Assembly (NCBI GenBank): GCA_022592435.1
Contig: JABYQS010000388.1
Coordinates: 1 to 25,768, forward strand
Length of the DNA stretch: 25,768 bases
DNA from: Cerioporus squamosus
Taxonomy: Eukaryota > Basidiomycota > Agaricomycetes > Polyporales > Polyporaceae
Direction: 5' to 3'
Below are positions 1 to 8,900 of this stretch, piece after piece (within the stretch, counting starts at the first letter, position 1; each line of letters starts with the position of its first letter). The position numbers and the translations under genes are program-made. Below the pieces are notes generated by a model. The model did no database searches. It was not told the DNA's origin and worked only from the letters and a program-made list of their open reading frames with translations.

Positions 1-19
1 CATCACGCCGACATTGTAG

Positions 20-189
20 CACCATGCAGGTCGACAGCGCACTCACGAAGAGCGCAAAGGAGGGAAAAATTGGTGAAGGTCGACAGATCAAAGAGCATCC
101 GAACTGAGTGTTCGCGAGCGGCGAGGATGAGGTTCCTCGAAGAAACGCTCGAAGACGCCTCTCGCGAGCCGCGAATTACTCTGAAGGAC
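20..189 (+). repeat. Diverged dispersed repeat, left copy
   Basis: The block resembles 11526-11682 in the same orientation. Shared landmarks in order are CTCACGAAGAGCG, GGAAAAATT, GACAGA-CAA-AG, and GAGCCGCGAATT followed by CAAGGAC or GAAGGAC. Many substitutions and small indels separate the copies, so they are old. They flank the younger LINE. Likeness may continue weakly toward 480, but I could not align that part firmly. The identity of the parent element is unknown. Confidence 0.55.
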
Positions 190-760
190 AGACGACGCCG
201 CGCATGCGCACACTGCTGCCCTCGTACGCCTCACCATGCTGGCCACGCCAGCCAGGCAGAGGACACGAGGCACGCCAGCCTCGATGCCAAGGAGACGCGA
301 TAAGGAGCAGCGCAGAGAGCTGCGGCACCCGAAGTCGTCCACACATCCCTTCAAGACACATTCCAAAGCTCGCACCCGGATACCCCGCATGTCATCGGGG
401 TCAAGCACCGCCCGCGAGAGCACCGCCTAGGACGGGCAGCGAATCGTGCAAGGAGCTCGTGCCCAAGGGCCAAGCTGGCTGAGTTTCTGTGCGTCTGGAA
501 GGCCTTAAGCCAATGGTCCTCCTAGGACCGTATGCTAACAGTTGAATGACATCTGTTACCATTTGGTAAGGTTCGGAATAGGCCCTGCTCTCGAGGATAG
601 ACGTACGGAGACATCGGGTACGGATAGAGCATCGCGGCCGTTGGTCTGTCTCTGGGACATGGCGGCGGCACTGACGACAAGATCATCTGCCGGCGAGCGA
701 CAGACGAGAGCTTGAGCGAAAGGAACCGGGGCGAGGGGAAGCTTGGGGGCCTATCTCGAG

Positions 761-770
761 ATTATATACA
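761..770 (+). promoter_or_regulatory. TATA-like box next to the LINE insertion
   Basis: ATTATATACA lies in otherwise GC-rich DNA. The LINE target site begins about 35 bp downstream, where a transcription start would be expected. It could be the promoter of a host gene or of an older mobile element that the LINE has split from its body. No transcript evidence is available. Confidence 0.35.
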
Positions 771-800
771 CGGCTGGGCTGCGGCGCTCCATCCTGCGAA

Positions 801-811
801 GCTTCTCTCAT
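801..811 (+). repeat. Target-site duplication, 5' copy
   Basis: GCTTCTCTCAT is identical to the 11 bases directly after the poly(A) run at 11141-11151. Two preceding A residues also match but cannot be told from the tail. An exact direct repeat of this length next to the poly(A) tail is the normal scar of target-primed reverse transcription, and it fixes the 5' end of the element at about 812. Confidence 0.75.
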
Positions 812-1660
812 GAAAAAGCTCCTCTTTCCCTTACCACCATCACCCTATTTTCTCCGCGGCCCCGTTTGTTGCAGTGGCCTCGCCTGGGTACCATACAACG
901 CTGAGATGATGCCTTGCGATCTTTCGAGGTCGTAGAAAGCGTGTGCTGCTTGCAGCGAAGTAGTGGGGTTGTCGGATGTTTCGATAGAGCCCTGGCTCTG
1001 ACGCTTAGGCGCGTGTTCCTAGGAACGAATGTGTGTGTGCCGGTATCCAATGGCTGCGTGCCTCCTCCCCTTGTCCGTGCTGTCATGTCTTCCTAGCTAG
1101 CGTATGTATATTGTGATAGCGAGGAGCCTTGCCTAACGGCGGTGGATGTGTGCCTCGTAGACATGGATGTCTGCGCGCCCTGAAAACTTTCTTGGCGCTT
1201 GATGTGTCTGACTCATAGCCTGAGGAATCACGTGGCAGTGAGTCGGTGGGTGGCTCCGCTACCTGAGTAACGCTGGTCCCGGTTGTCGCCGAGGCTCGTC
1301 GGCCCACGCCCGGTACTGAGCGTCGAAGAAGTCCTGCTCTGGCTGCTTCTCCCTACCAAACGTCTGTCCTGTCCTGTGGTTCGCGTCATTGTCCTACCCC
1401 CTGCGCTGCTCCTGCCCTGACGGGTTCCCCGTTTGCATGTCCTGTGAGTGTGGCGTGTTGTGTCCCGTACTGCACCCGAACGCCGGCCGAAGGCTTCGAC
1501 TTCGATCCTGCTCATAGAATTTGCCTGACTGATACCACCGCTTCTTCTCTAGTGCTTGACTCTGATCAGGGTCTCTAGAGCACGTTTGGCATGGCATACG
1601 TAAGCAGGGTGGGCATACAAAACGATTCTGGTGGTGCGCATAGGAACATAATGTGCCACG
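812..1660 (+). other. LINE leader, first part, no supported gene
   Basis: If the target-site duplication is right, this is the start of the element's 5' UTR and should contain its internal promoter. It is rich in C and T on the + strand, for example just after 812. It holds only short overlapping frames on both strands. I found no tandem monomers and no convincing internal promoter motif. Confidence 0.4.
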
Positions 1661-2254
1661 ATGCCCACAACTCGCATCTACGCCCGCTGGACAAGCCAAA
1701 TGTCCCTCTCCCTCCCGAAACATCCTCTCCCAATACCAGCACACGCCTACGATGCACCAATTCCCCTCCAGGCATGCCCAAGGCGTGGCGAACGTGTCCG
1801 AATCATGGCGCTCTCCCCGATGGCCTATCGGACCATGTACGCGCCAATCGGCACTAACAAGTACGATGTGTATGATCCGTACGTCGAGGGGATAGTGGAA
1901 GGAGTGGTGATGGCTAGCCCGTCGGTGGTGGCTTTTGCGGTAAAGAACATCCGGAGAGAGGCGGGGGTCAAATGGGTGGTGGTGTCGGCGCCGTTCGTCC
2001 AGGAAACGATGGTGCCGCCTCCGGAGGAGGACTGCCCCCTGGAGTGGTTGAGGAGCTGCTTGTCGAGTGGAACAAAGGAGGTTGAGCTGCAGGAGGACGC
2101 GGTGGTAGTGGATGAGTTGGGAGACGACCCGTCGCCTCCAGTTACGCTGCAGTACCCGGATCCTCGCGTGCAGCGGCGCGACCGGATGCTCATGGACCGT
2201 TGCGGTAGCTGGCGGCCGACGAGCCCAAAGCCCGCCGAGCCCGAGCATATGTAA
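1661..2254 (+). CDS. Hypothetical protein in the LINE leader
   Basis: This is a 197-codon open frame that I do not recognise. Its second half, from about residue 60, uses mostly G or C in third positions and has a natural mix of charged and hydrophobic residues. Examples are the stretch around VKWVVVSAPFV and an acidic run around PPPEEDCPLEWLR. Overlapping antisense frames are rich in His, Arg and Ser, as expected of shadows. Possible starts are the ATG at 1661 and the in-frame ATGs at 1700 and 1805. No signal peptide, membrane segment or motif is seen. It lies between the 5' target repeat and ORF1. It could be an extra LINE ORF, a captured host fragment, or chance. Confidence 0.4.
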   Translation: MPTTRIYARWTSQMSLSLPKHPLPIPAHAYDAPIPLQACPRRGERVRIMALSPMAYRTMYAPIGTNKYDVYDPYVEGIVEGVVMASPSVVAFAVKNIRREAGVKWVVVSAPFVQETMVPPPEEDCPLEWLRSCLSSGTKEVELQEDAVVVDELGDDPSPPVTLQYPDPRVQRRDRMLMDRCGSWRPTSPKPAEPEHM

Positions 2255-2902
2255 TCATGTATATGCGTTATGTTAATGCGTTTATGTTATATGATATTCG
2301 GTATGGTAATTCAGCTGAGTGTTATCTGCTCTAAGTGAAATATTGCTGCATATGCCTGGAATCCAGGCATATCTAATCTAATCATAATCGATATCTGATC
2401 TAATCGGACTGAACCCGGATCTACCCGAAGGCTGGGGCCCAGACGGAGATTAAAGCAAAGTTGCCCCGAAGAAGAATGATGAAATGTCCCTAATGTGGTG
2501 TAAGGCACGGCGATTGGGCGTCTCTAGTGAAGATTGCCTGATAAGTAGTTTCTTCTATGCTCTGGCCGTTGGCGCTGCCGTACTTGCTTGGCTTCTTCTC
2601 GCCTGTCCTCACCCTCCTAGTGCTGCTAGCGTCGTGCGGTACCGGGAGCTCTGCTTCAAACTCTGACTGCTCCTCTATGCTGACGCGTAACGACCTCATC
2701 TGGCTCCCGACGTCGCGCTCCTGACCCTTGAGCTCCGCGCTGCTGCTTCTGACGGCCTCGATGCCTCGACGCCGCGTCGTTCTCGACAAATCGCGACGGC
2801 CATGCGCTGTCAAACGGAAGCTGGCCTGCCAGCTGAAGACTTCCCGAACCCTGGCGGGAAAAGAAGAGTGACGCAGGGGAGGGTGAGCAACCGCTCCCGG
2901 CG
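2255..2902 (+). other. AT-rich spacer and leader before ORF1
   Basis: The first 170 bases are markedly AT-rich for this element, with repeated ATGTTAT and TCTAATC-like words, and contain a perfect 23-nt palindrome. Base composition returns to GC-rich after about 2400. The remaining 450 bases are C/T-rich leader with only short open frames. The sharp AT-rich patch right after the hypothetical ORF looks like a 3' untranslated or terminator-like region, which may mean that 1661-2400 is a separate unit. Confidence 0.4.
2350..2372. repeat. Perfect 23-nt palindrome
   Basis: ATATGCCTGGA and its exact reverse complement are separated by a single A. The stem would be 11 bp with essentially no loop, so a cruciform or protein-binding site is more natural than an RNA hairpin. 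It lies in the AT-rich patch of the LINE leader. Confidence 0.75.
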
Positions 2903-5542
2903 ATGGGTACTGGCTATAAGGCTGGTGAGTTCGAACGTTGTCTTGTGCCCATGAGTCTCTTCCCTGCCCCCCCGTCCCTTGCCCATCTCCCCTACGTTTC
3001 TGTGCCCGCCATGGCGTCCCCTGTTCCCTGCCCTCCTGCCCCGCCGTCTACGCCTCGCGGCATGACGCTCCCCGTAGACGTACAAGACACCCCCTTCCGC
3101 CCTCTCCCCCGTGTCGACGAGATCGACGAGCTGGTGCTCAGTGGCCAGATGTCGTTTGGAGACGACGATGAGCCCACCGAGGATGTTGATGGCGCCATTG
3201 CTGTCGGGGCTATTCGCTCTCCCATGGTGCGTCGTGCTCTGACGTTCGCTACTTAACGCTAACCGGCGCACAGCAGTACTACAATGCCCTCGAGGCGCAG
3301 GCGTCCCCGTCGCGCCCACCGGCTGCTATGCGCTTCAGCGTTAACACCGCTGCGGCTGCGGCTAGGGCTGGAGGACGTGCAGCGTCGCTGCCGGCTGCCG
3401 ACGGCGTAGGTGGTGCTAATGGCCCAGTGCCTCCCCGCCCCGTGTCGTCGACGATCAGGTACCCCAAGCCGATCTATGGCGTCCTCAGGCCTGAAGGCGT
3501 CAACCAGGTCCTGGCCTACCATGCCCTAGGCACGTATCCCAACACCGCTGGGCCGCCGCCCACTGTAGAGGACGGTGAGCTTACCTGGGAAGGGCTGCCC
3601 ACAGCTCTCCCGCTCCCGCCCCGTGCTGGGGTTGCTACGCCTAGCACGCCCGGCCATGCCTTTGCTGGTATGTCGATCAACGGCCACCAGGGGCTCTCGA
3701 CGGCGGAGAACTCGCCTGGTCTCCATCTCCTGGCAGATACCGCCGATGTATGAGTGTCTCGCGCGTGTCCCGTGTACTACTAAGGTGCTAAAGCTTGTAA
3801 ATAATAGTTTCTTGGTCGCACTCAGGCGAGGTACGACGCTGATACTGAAATGCACTACGAGGATGATGAGGTTTCGCCTCTCCGGCTCGGATCGCCCGTT
3901 AACCTTAATTCTCTAAATGACGTATATGACCAAGGTACGCCTTCCGCGCTTCCGGCTGGCTGGCGCTCGGCGCTCACTCCTTGGCAGACCAACTGGTTCC
4001 GGGGTACAACATGATCCCCGAGGAGTTCGCACGCCAGCAGCGCGAGCTTGTTGGCTTCCAGCTCGCTCACGACGAAGCGAGAGCTGTGCCTGCAGTCATC
4101 CATATGCCAACGGCCCAGTTCTATTCAAGGATCCCTCCGTGCTCCCCGGTCATCGACCCGGTCCTGCTCCGTGGGTATGCGCCCATGGAAGTAGACGGAG
4201 CCCCTCTTCCGCGTGAGCCCCTTGCGCATGCGCGGGTGGATGGGTCTGTGTCGTCTGATAACGACCTCTACGCGCCGCCGCCTCTTGCAGTCAATCGGCC
4301 TGATGACCCTCCTGGTGCCCCGCAGGTCGTGCATCTCTATGATGGTGCTGAGGTTGCTGGACCCGCAAAGGCTAACGGAGAAGTCCGCTACACCCACGAT
4401 ATACCTATCCGGAACTCGGCTGCGCTGTCCGCCGCTGTCCGGGGTGCGTCGGGAAACATCCCGCAAGTCTGGCATGCACCCGACCATGTACAAGATGCAC
4501 GCCACCTTGCTGGCGGCAATGCGGCTCCGCCGCAGCATGTGCTTCTCCCGCCGGTGCCAACTGTCACCTTCACTACCCTTCCGCCTGGGGGCGCGCCTCC
4601 CATCCACTTTGACGACCCCGAGTTCCTCGTCAAGGGTCTTGCGGGGGAGCGTATCCATGTCATCTACAGGCAGCCGCAGGCGACGATTGTCCTCGCTCGC
4701 ATCTTCAACGGCGGTGTTCCTCGCGCGAGCAACGTGAAACAGCAATCCGATTCGCTTGCGTCCACTGTCACGGCGGCTGTAGGGGCGAAGGACTTCATCA
4801 TCGTCCCCCGGCGCAGGCCTGGGGACAGGAGCTCTCTCTTCAGGACCAGCCAATGACATGGCTCATCCTCCGTCTGACCCCCGCGCATGCCGGGCAGCTC
4901 ATCCGCCAGCGCGTCTGGTCCAGCTCGAAGATCTCTTTCCTTGCCTTTAACCGGGACCTCAAGTTCGACCGGTTCATCGGACGGGTCGGATACTACACGC
5001 ATAACACCGACAATGACATTGACACCTCGATACGGAGGGCTTTCGCGGGGCCGCTCATCCTTCCCAGCATCCGGTCGCTGGTTGCCGAGCACCCGAACAT
5101 CGCGCCTATCGACGTTGACCCGACCGTGCTTCGAGTCCTCGAGTCTATCCGCGTTGTGGTGCTTGTCTACCCCAACGGGAACATCGTCGCGAATGTATAC
5201 TGTGACTCCCCCACTTTCCTCGTGGAGTCCTGGCGCACGTGGGTGGCGTATATCCACACAGTCCCCTTCTGGAGTGATCTCAATCCCACTGGCCAGTTCC
5301 TCCGCCCGATTCGATGCGCTGGGTGTTCGGCGGCTGATCATCCGACATTCCTCTGTCCACTTGCTCAACTCCCTGGCTGGAACGGGCCAACACCCGGTGC
5401 CGCCACCATCGAAGGACCGGCAACCGTTGTCCTCCCTGGTGCCCCTGGAATCGGACGTGGCGCGATGATGAGGGGCTCGCACCCGTATAGGGGTGGTTCT
5501 TCAAGGGGCCGCCGGGGTCGCGGCAGAGGTGCTGCCTTCTAG
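2903..5542 (+). CDS. LINE ORF1, gag-like nucleic-acid-binding protein
   Basis: This is the presumed RNA chaperone that packages element RNA. The raw sequence changes frame four times. Removing 3227-3273, 3748-3825 and 3935-3987 joins three of these frames without a stop, and each segment has GT...AG ends. The fourth change needs a -1 shift near the C run at 4805-4809. The model then runs to TAG at 5540, about 820 residues from ATG 2903 or about 784 from ATG 3011, which sits in GCCATGG. The N-terminal half is Pro/Ala-rich and low in complexity. A zinc knuckle CAGCSAADHPTFLC (C-x2-C-x4-H-x4-C) lies near the end, followed by an Arg-Gly tail. The knuckle and the position ahead of an EN-RT ORF identify it; the family is otherwise unrecognised. 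Confidence 0.75.
3227..3273 (+). other. Putative spliceosomal intron 1 of ORF1 (47 nt)
   Basis: The donor is GTGCGT, the branch site GCTAAC is canonical, and the acceptor is CACAG. It interrupts after the ATG codon at 3224 (phase 0) and contains an in-frame TAA. Removing it joins a frame-2 exon to a frame-1 exon that reads on through QYYNALEAQ. Confidence 0.7.
3748..3825 (+). other. Putative spliceosomal intron 2 of ORF1 (78 nt)
   Basis: The donor is GTATGAG, a branch-like TACTAAG lies inside, and the acceptor is CTCAG. It is phase 0 and contains an in-frame TGA directly after the donor. Beyond it the same frame reopens as an acidic stretch (ARYDADTEMHYEDDE). Confidence 0.7.
3935..3987 (+). 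other. Putative spliceosomal intron 3 of ORF1 (53 nt)
   Basis: The donor is GTACGC, the branch-like site CTCAC is close to the acceptor GGCAG. Removing it makes a split codon G|AC and moves the reading from frame 1 to frame 3, which is then open for more than 800 bases (DQLVPGYNMIPEEF). Confidence 0.65.
4805..4809 (+). other. C5 run where ORF1 needs a -1 frame change
   Basis: Upstream frame 3 reads into RRRPGDRSSL and stops at TGA 4854-4856. Frame 2 reads a smoother PPAQAWGQELSL and continues through the zinc knuckle. The switch fits best at the C run, either by loss of one C in this copy or by slippage on translation. An ATG at 4853 overlaps the TGA as ATGA, so reinitiation is a third option. 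A 50-nt intron at 4779-4828 would also restore the frame but has a poor branch site. Confidence 0.5.
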
Positions 5543-5966
5543 TTGCCTTGCAAGGTAATGTCTGTGCTTCATTCTGTTCTCTCCGCTCTGTTGCCCTCAA
5601 CGTGGCATCCCTGTAAACCGCGGGTCGTCAACCGGCCCACTACGGACATTTCGAGTAGCTGCCCGCCTGCGGGGCCGTCTCTATGATGTACTTTGTCGCT
5701 GTCATGCGATGTTATGGTTGAATCTATGGGCCGCCTCTGGGTCCGCCTGCTGTATGATAGAACAACGCCGGTCTCGTGGATTGATTTCCAAACCATGGTA
5801 ACTGGTTGTTACCTCGGTTAGTGCGGTTGGCTGCTGCGCTAGCTTAAAAACGTCTGCTCCTACTTCATTACAACAACATAACACACCCCCAACGTCGCAT
5901 ATCTCGTCTACTGGCTCTCGTGCCTCAGCCCTGTTAGATGGCCATGGCGCCCTGGCTGCTGACGTC
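5543..5966 (+). other. Inter-ORF region with unresolved ORF2 start
   Basis: About 420 bases separate the ORF1 stop from the conventional ORF2 reading. The ORF2 frame is open from 5802, after TAA 5799, but has no ATG before 6159. Several ATGs (5558, 5795, 5938, 5944) lie in other frames. A consensus-like donor AAG|GTAATG is at 5555, just past the ORF1 stop. A donor at 5529 joined to an acceptor ending at 5928 would fuse ORF1 to ORF2 in frame; this is only a geometric possibility. Confidence 0.45.
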
Positions 5967-8900
5967 TTGCCGCGTGATAACAGAGCTGAGAATGGTAGCA
6001 GCCCCGTTCCTGCACGCTGCGTAGCAAGTGCTCCGTGTCCCCGAGGTGTGCCTGCTGGGTCGCGCGCGGGACCTGCTCCTGTTTCCCCTTCCGCTTCCCG
6101 ACTGTCTGTCCCTTCTTCTTTACGCTCACGCGGTGCTCTTAGGATTGCCTCGCTCAACATGAACGGAGCGCATACGCGCTCCCTCCGTCCCGACGGAAAT
6201 AGCTCTCAGGACAAATGGATGTTGATTAATCAGTTGATGCGGCAAAATAGGATCGCTATTCTCGCGCTCCAAGAAACGCACTACTCGCAGGCGCAAGCCG
6301 ACACATTAAACCAGCTGTTTGCTGGTATTATGAAGGTCCATGTATCTCCTGACCCTGACTCCCCGCTTGCTGCCCGGGGGGTGGCTTTTGCGCTCAACCT
6401 ACGCATCGTAAAGGATGACATGGTGGTACTTCGCGTACTTGTCCCGGGGCGGGCGTTGTCCCTCTCCCTCACGCGAAGACGTGGTACGAAGCTGACCATA
6501 ATCAATGCCTATGCACCGAACATAATGGCTGACAATGCATCCTTTTGGCGGGGCCTTGCAGGTACAGCTGACGAGCCTGGGTGGTGTCAGCCTGACGTGC
6601 TCTTAGGCGACTTCAACGTCGTAGAAAATGCGATCAACCGTGCGCCTGCAAGGGTGGACCCGGACAACGCTGTCCTGGCTCTTCGATCCCTGCTAACAAA
6701 GCTAAGGCTCATCGATGGCTGGAGAGAGCGCAACGGGACTGCTCGGACGTTCTCCTATGTTCAGTGTTCCTCGGGGAGCCAGTCGAGGCTTGACCGTGTC
6801 TATGTGTCTAGTTCTGTCCTCCGCATGGCGCACTCATGGGACATTGCTTCCTCGGGGATACCCACCGACCACTGTCTGGTAAGAGTGGACATCGCGGACT
6901 ATAACGAGCCGGAAAAAGGTCCGGGCCGCTGGAGGCTCCCCAGCTTTCTACTGTCTGACAAAAAGTTTCTAGACGACGCGCAGAGGCTCGGCCTACTGGC
7001 TGCTGAGTGTCAGTACCCTGACCGCCCGGATAGGTGGCCCTACGTGGACCAGTGGCGTCTACATGACTTTAAGGATCAAATACTCCATGCGGCTAGAACC
7101 CGCGCGAAACAGCTCACGTCGAAGCTCGACAGGCGCATAACTGCGATAAAAGCTGACATAGTGTCCGTTCTCAATCACGGGTCGCTGTCGCAAGAAGACA
7201 GAGAGTGTGAAGCGGCCCTGATGCGAGACGAGGAGGCTCGTCTAGCGAGGCGAAGGTACCAATCTGTTAGGGACAGTGTCATGATGCGTGACCGAATCGA
7301 CGGTGAGACAATCTCGCCCTACTGGATAAATCTGAACAAGTATGCGGCTTTCCAGGACCCAATCTATGAATTGCAGTGGCCTGGGGCCCATGATGCCCTT
7401 CCGTCATATACCCGTGACTCTAGGAGCATGGCGGGCATAGCGGCGGGGTTCTATGACAGTCTGCAACCCGACCCGGACCTCGTAACCGGGGAGCATGATG
7501 CGGCCGTCCGGGACATACTCACGCTCGACCTACCTGTGCTGCTGCCGCCTCAGATAGGAGCTCTCCAAGCTGATATACAGTGGGGAGAAGTAGAGCGGGC
7601 ACTTCTGTGCTCTGCGCCACGCAAGGCTCCAGGTGTTGACGGGCTTCCAGCTGAATTCTGGCTGAAGCTCCACAAGACATACCTCTTGAAAACGAAACGC
7701 GGGAAACCCGCGTTCAATGCGGTGAGCTTCCTTATGGCGGCGTTCAATAACGTTGTGCATGCCGGTGTCGCGCCTCAATCTGACTTTGCGAAAGGTTGGG
7801 TCTGCCCTATCTACAAGTTAAAGGGAGACCCGCGGCAAGCGCGAAGCTACCGCCCGATCACCATCCTCAATACAGATTACAAGTTACTAGCGAAGACGCT
7901 TGCGGCAAGGCTGGCGGTCGTTGCGCCGTCGTTAATTCATGAGGACCAAGTGGGCTTTGTGCCAGGCAGACGCATTTTTGATCACACTAGACTTGCACAA
8001 GTCATGATAAACTATGCAGAACTGTGTGAAGATGAAGGTGCGCTAGTGGCGTTGGATCAAGAAAAAGCATACGACCGAATAAATCATTCATATCTATGGG
8101 CTGTCCTACAACGAATGCGATTCCCTCCTATATTTATATCTACGATACAAAAACTCTACGAACATGCCGAAAGCCTCGTGCTAGTGAATGGAATGGCCAG
8201 TCCTACCTATAAAATAACTCGTGGGGTGAGGCAAGGCGACCCCGTCTCATGTCTGTTGTTCGATCTGGCAATTGAGCCCTTGGCGATTGCACTCCGTGCT
8301 GCCCCGCTTCGTGGCTTCACAATACCGGGTGTGAGAACTCGTATACTTACCGCGCTGTTCGCTGACGATACAACAGTATATTTAAACGCGCACGATAGCT
8401 ACAGCACGCTACTAATTGTGCTCAATCGTTGGTGCGCTGCCTCCCGGGCGCGGTTCAATGTAGATAAAACTGAGCTCTTACCGATAGGACCAAAAGAATA
8501 TAGAGATAAAGTTGCTGCTACTCGTTGTCTCCACGATGGAGATGTCCCAATCCCCCTCGATGTGCGAATCGTTCCCGACGGAATGGCCATACGGCTACTC
8601 GGTGCCTGGGTGGGGAATGACATATGTCAGAAATCGGTATGGGCCCCAATGTTGCGAAAGGTGGAGGAGAACCTCCTCAACTGGAGTAAGAGAAAGCCCA
8701 CCTTGAAAGGGAAGCGGCTAGTTGTGGGTCTTGAGGTTGGGAGTCGAACCCAATACCTGGCTCGTGTGCAAGGTATGCCGAAGGTGGTCGAGGCCTCCTT
8801 CTTGAAGATCGTTCGAATGTTCCTATGGGGTCAGGCTGCGGCTCACCTGCCTGTGGCGCTCAAGATTCTGTATGAGGCTGTTGAGAATGGTGGGTTAGCT

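Larger units (their letters stand above)
1..811. other. 5' flank of the LINE, no supported gene
   Basis: This is host DNA left of the retrotransposon insertion. Short open frames on both strands overlap one another, have no recognisable motif and look like chance readings of GC-rich DNA. The stretch holds the left copy of a diverged repeat near its start and a TATA-like box near its end. I see no conserved protein in it. Confidence 0.5.

Noticed and set aside
1394..2248. 284-codon open frame on the minus strand
   Set aside because: It is antisense to a more natural plus-strand frame and is rich in His, Arg and Ser, as expected of a shadow reading in GC-rich DNA.
3748..3987. Reading ORF1 as simply pseudogenised by frameshifts
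   Set aside because: Three separate frame breaks each coincide with donor, branch site and acceptor spacing typical of fungal introns. Random indels would not do this. The break at 4805 is different and may still be a real indel.
4125..5482. Two long minus-strand frames (244 and 272 codons)
   Set aside because: They lie antisense to LINE ORF1, are Arg/Asp-rich and show no motif, while the plus strand has a zinc knuckle and continuous coding signal.
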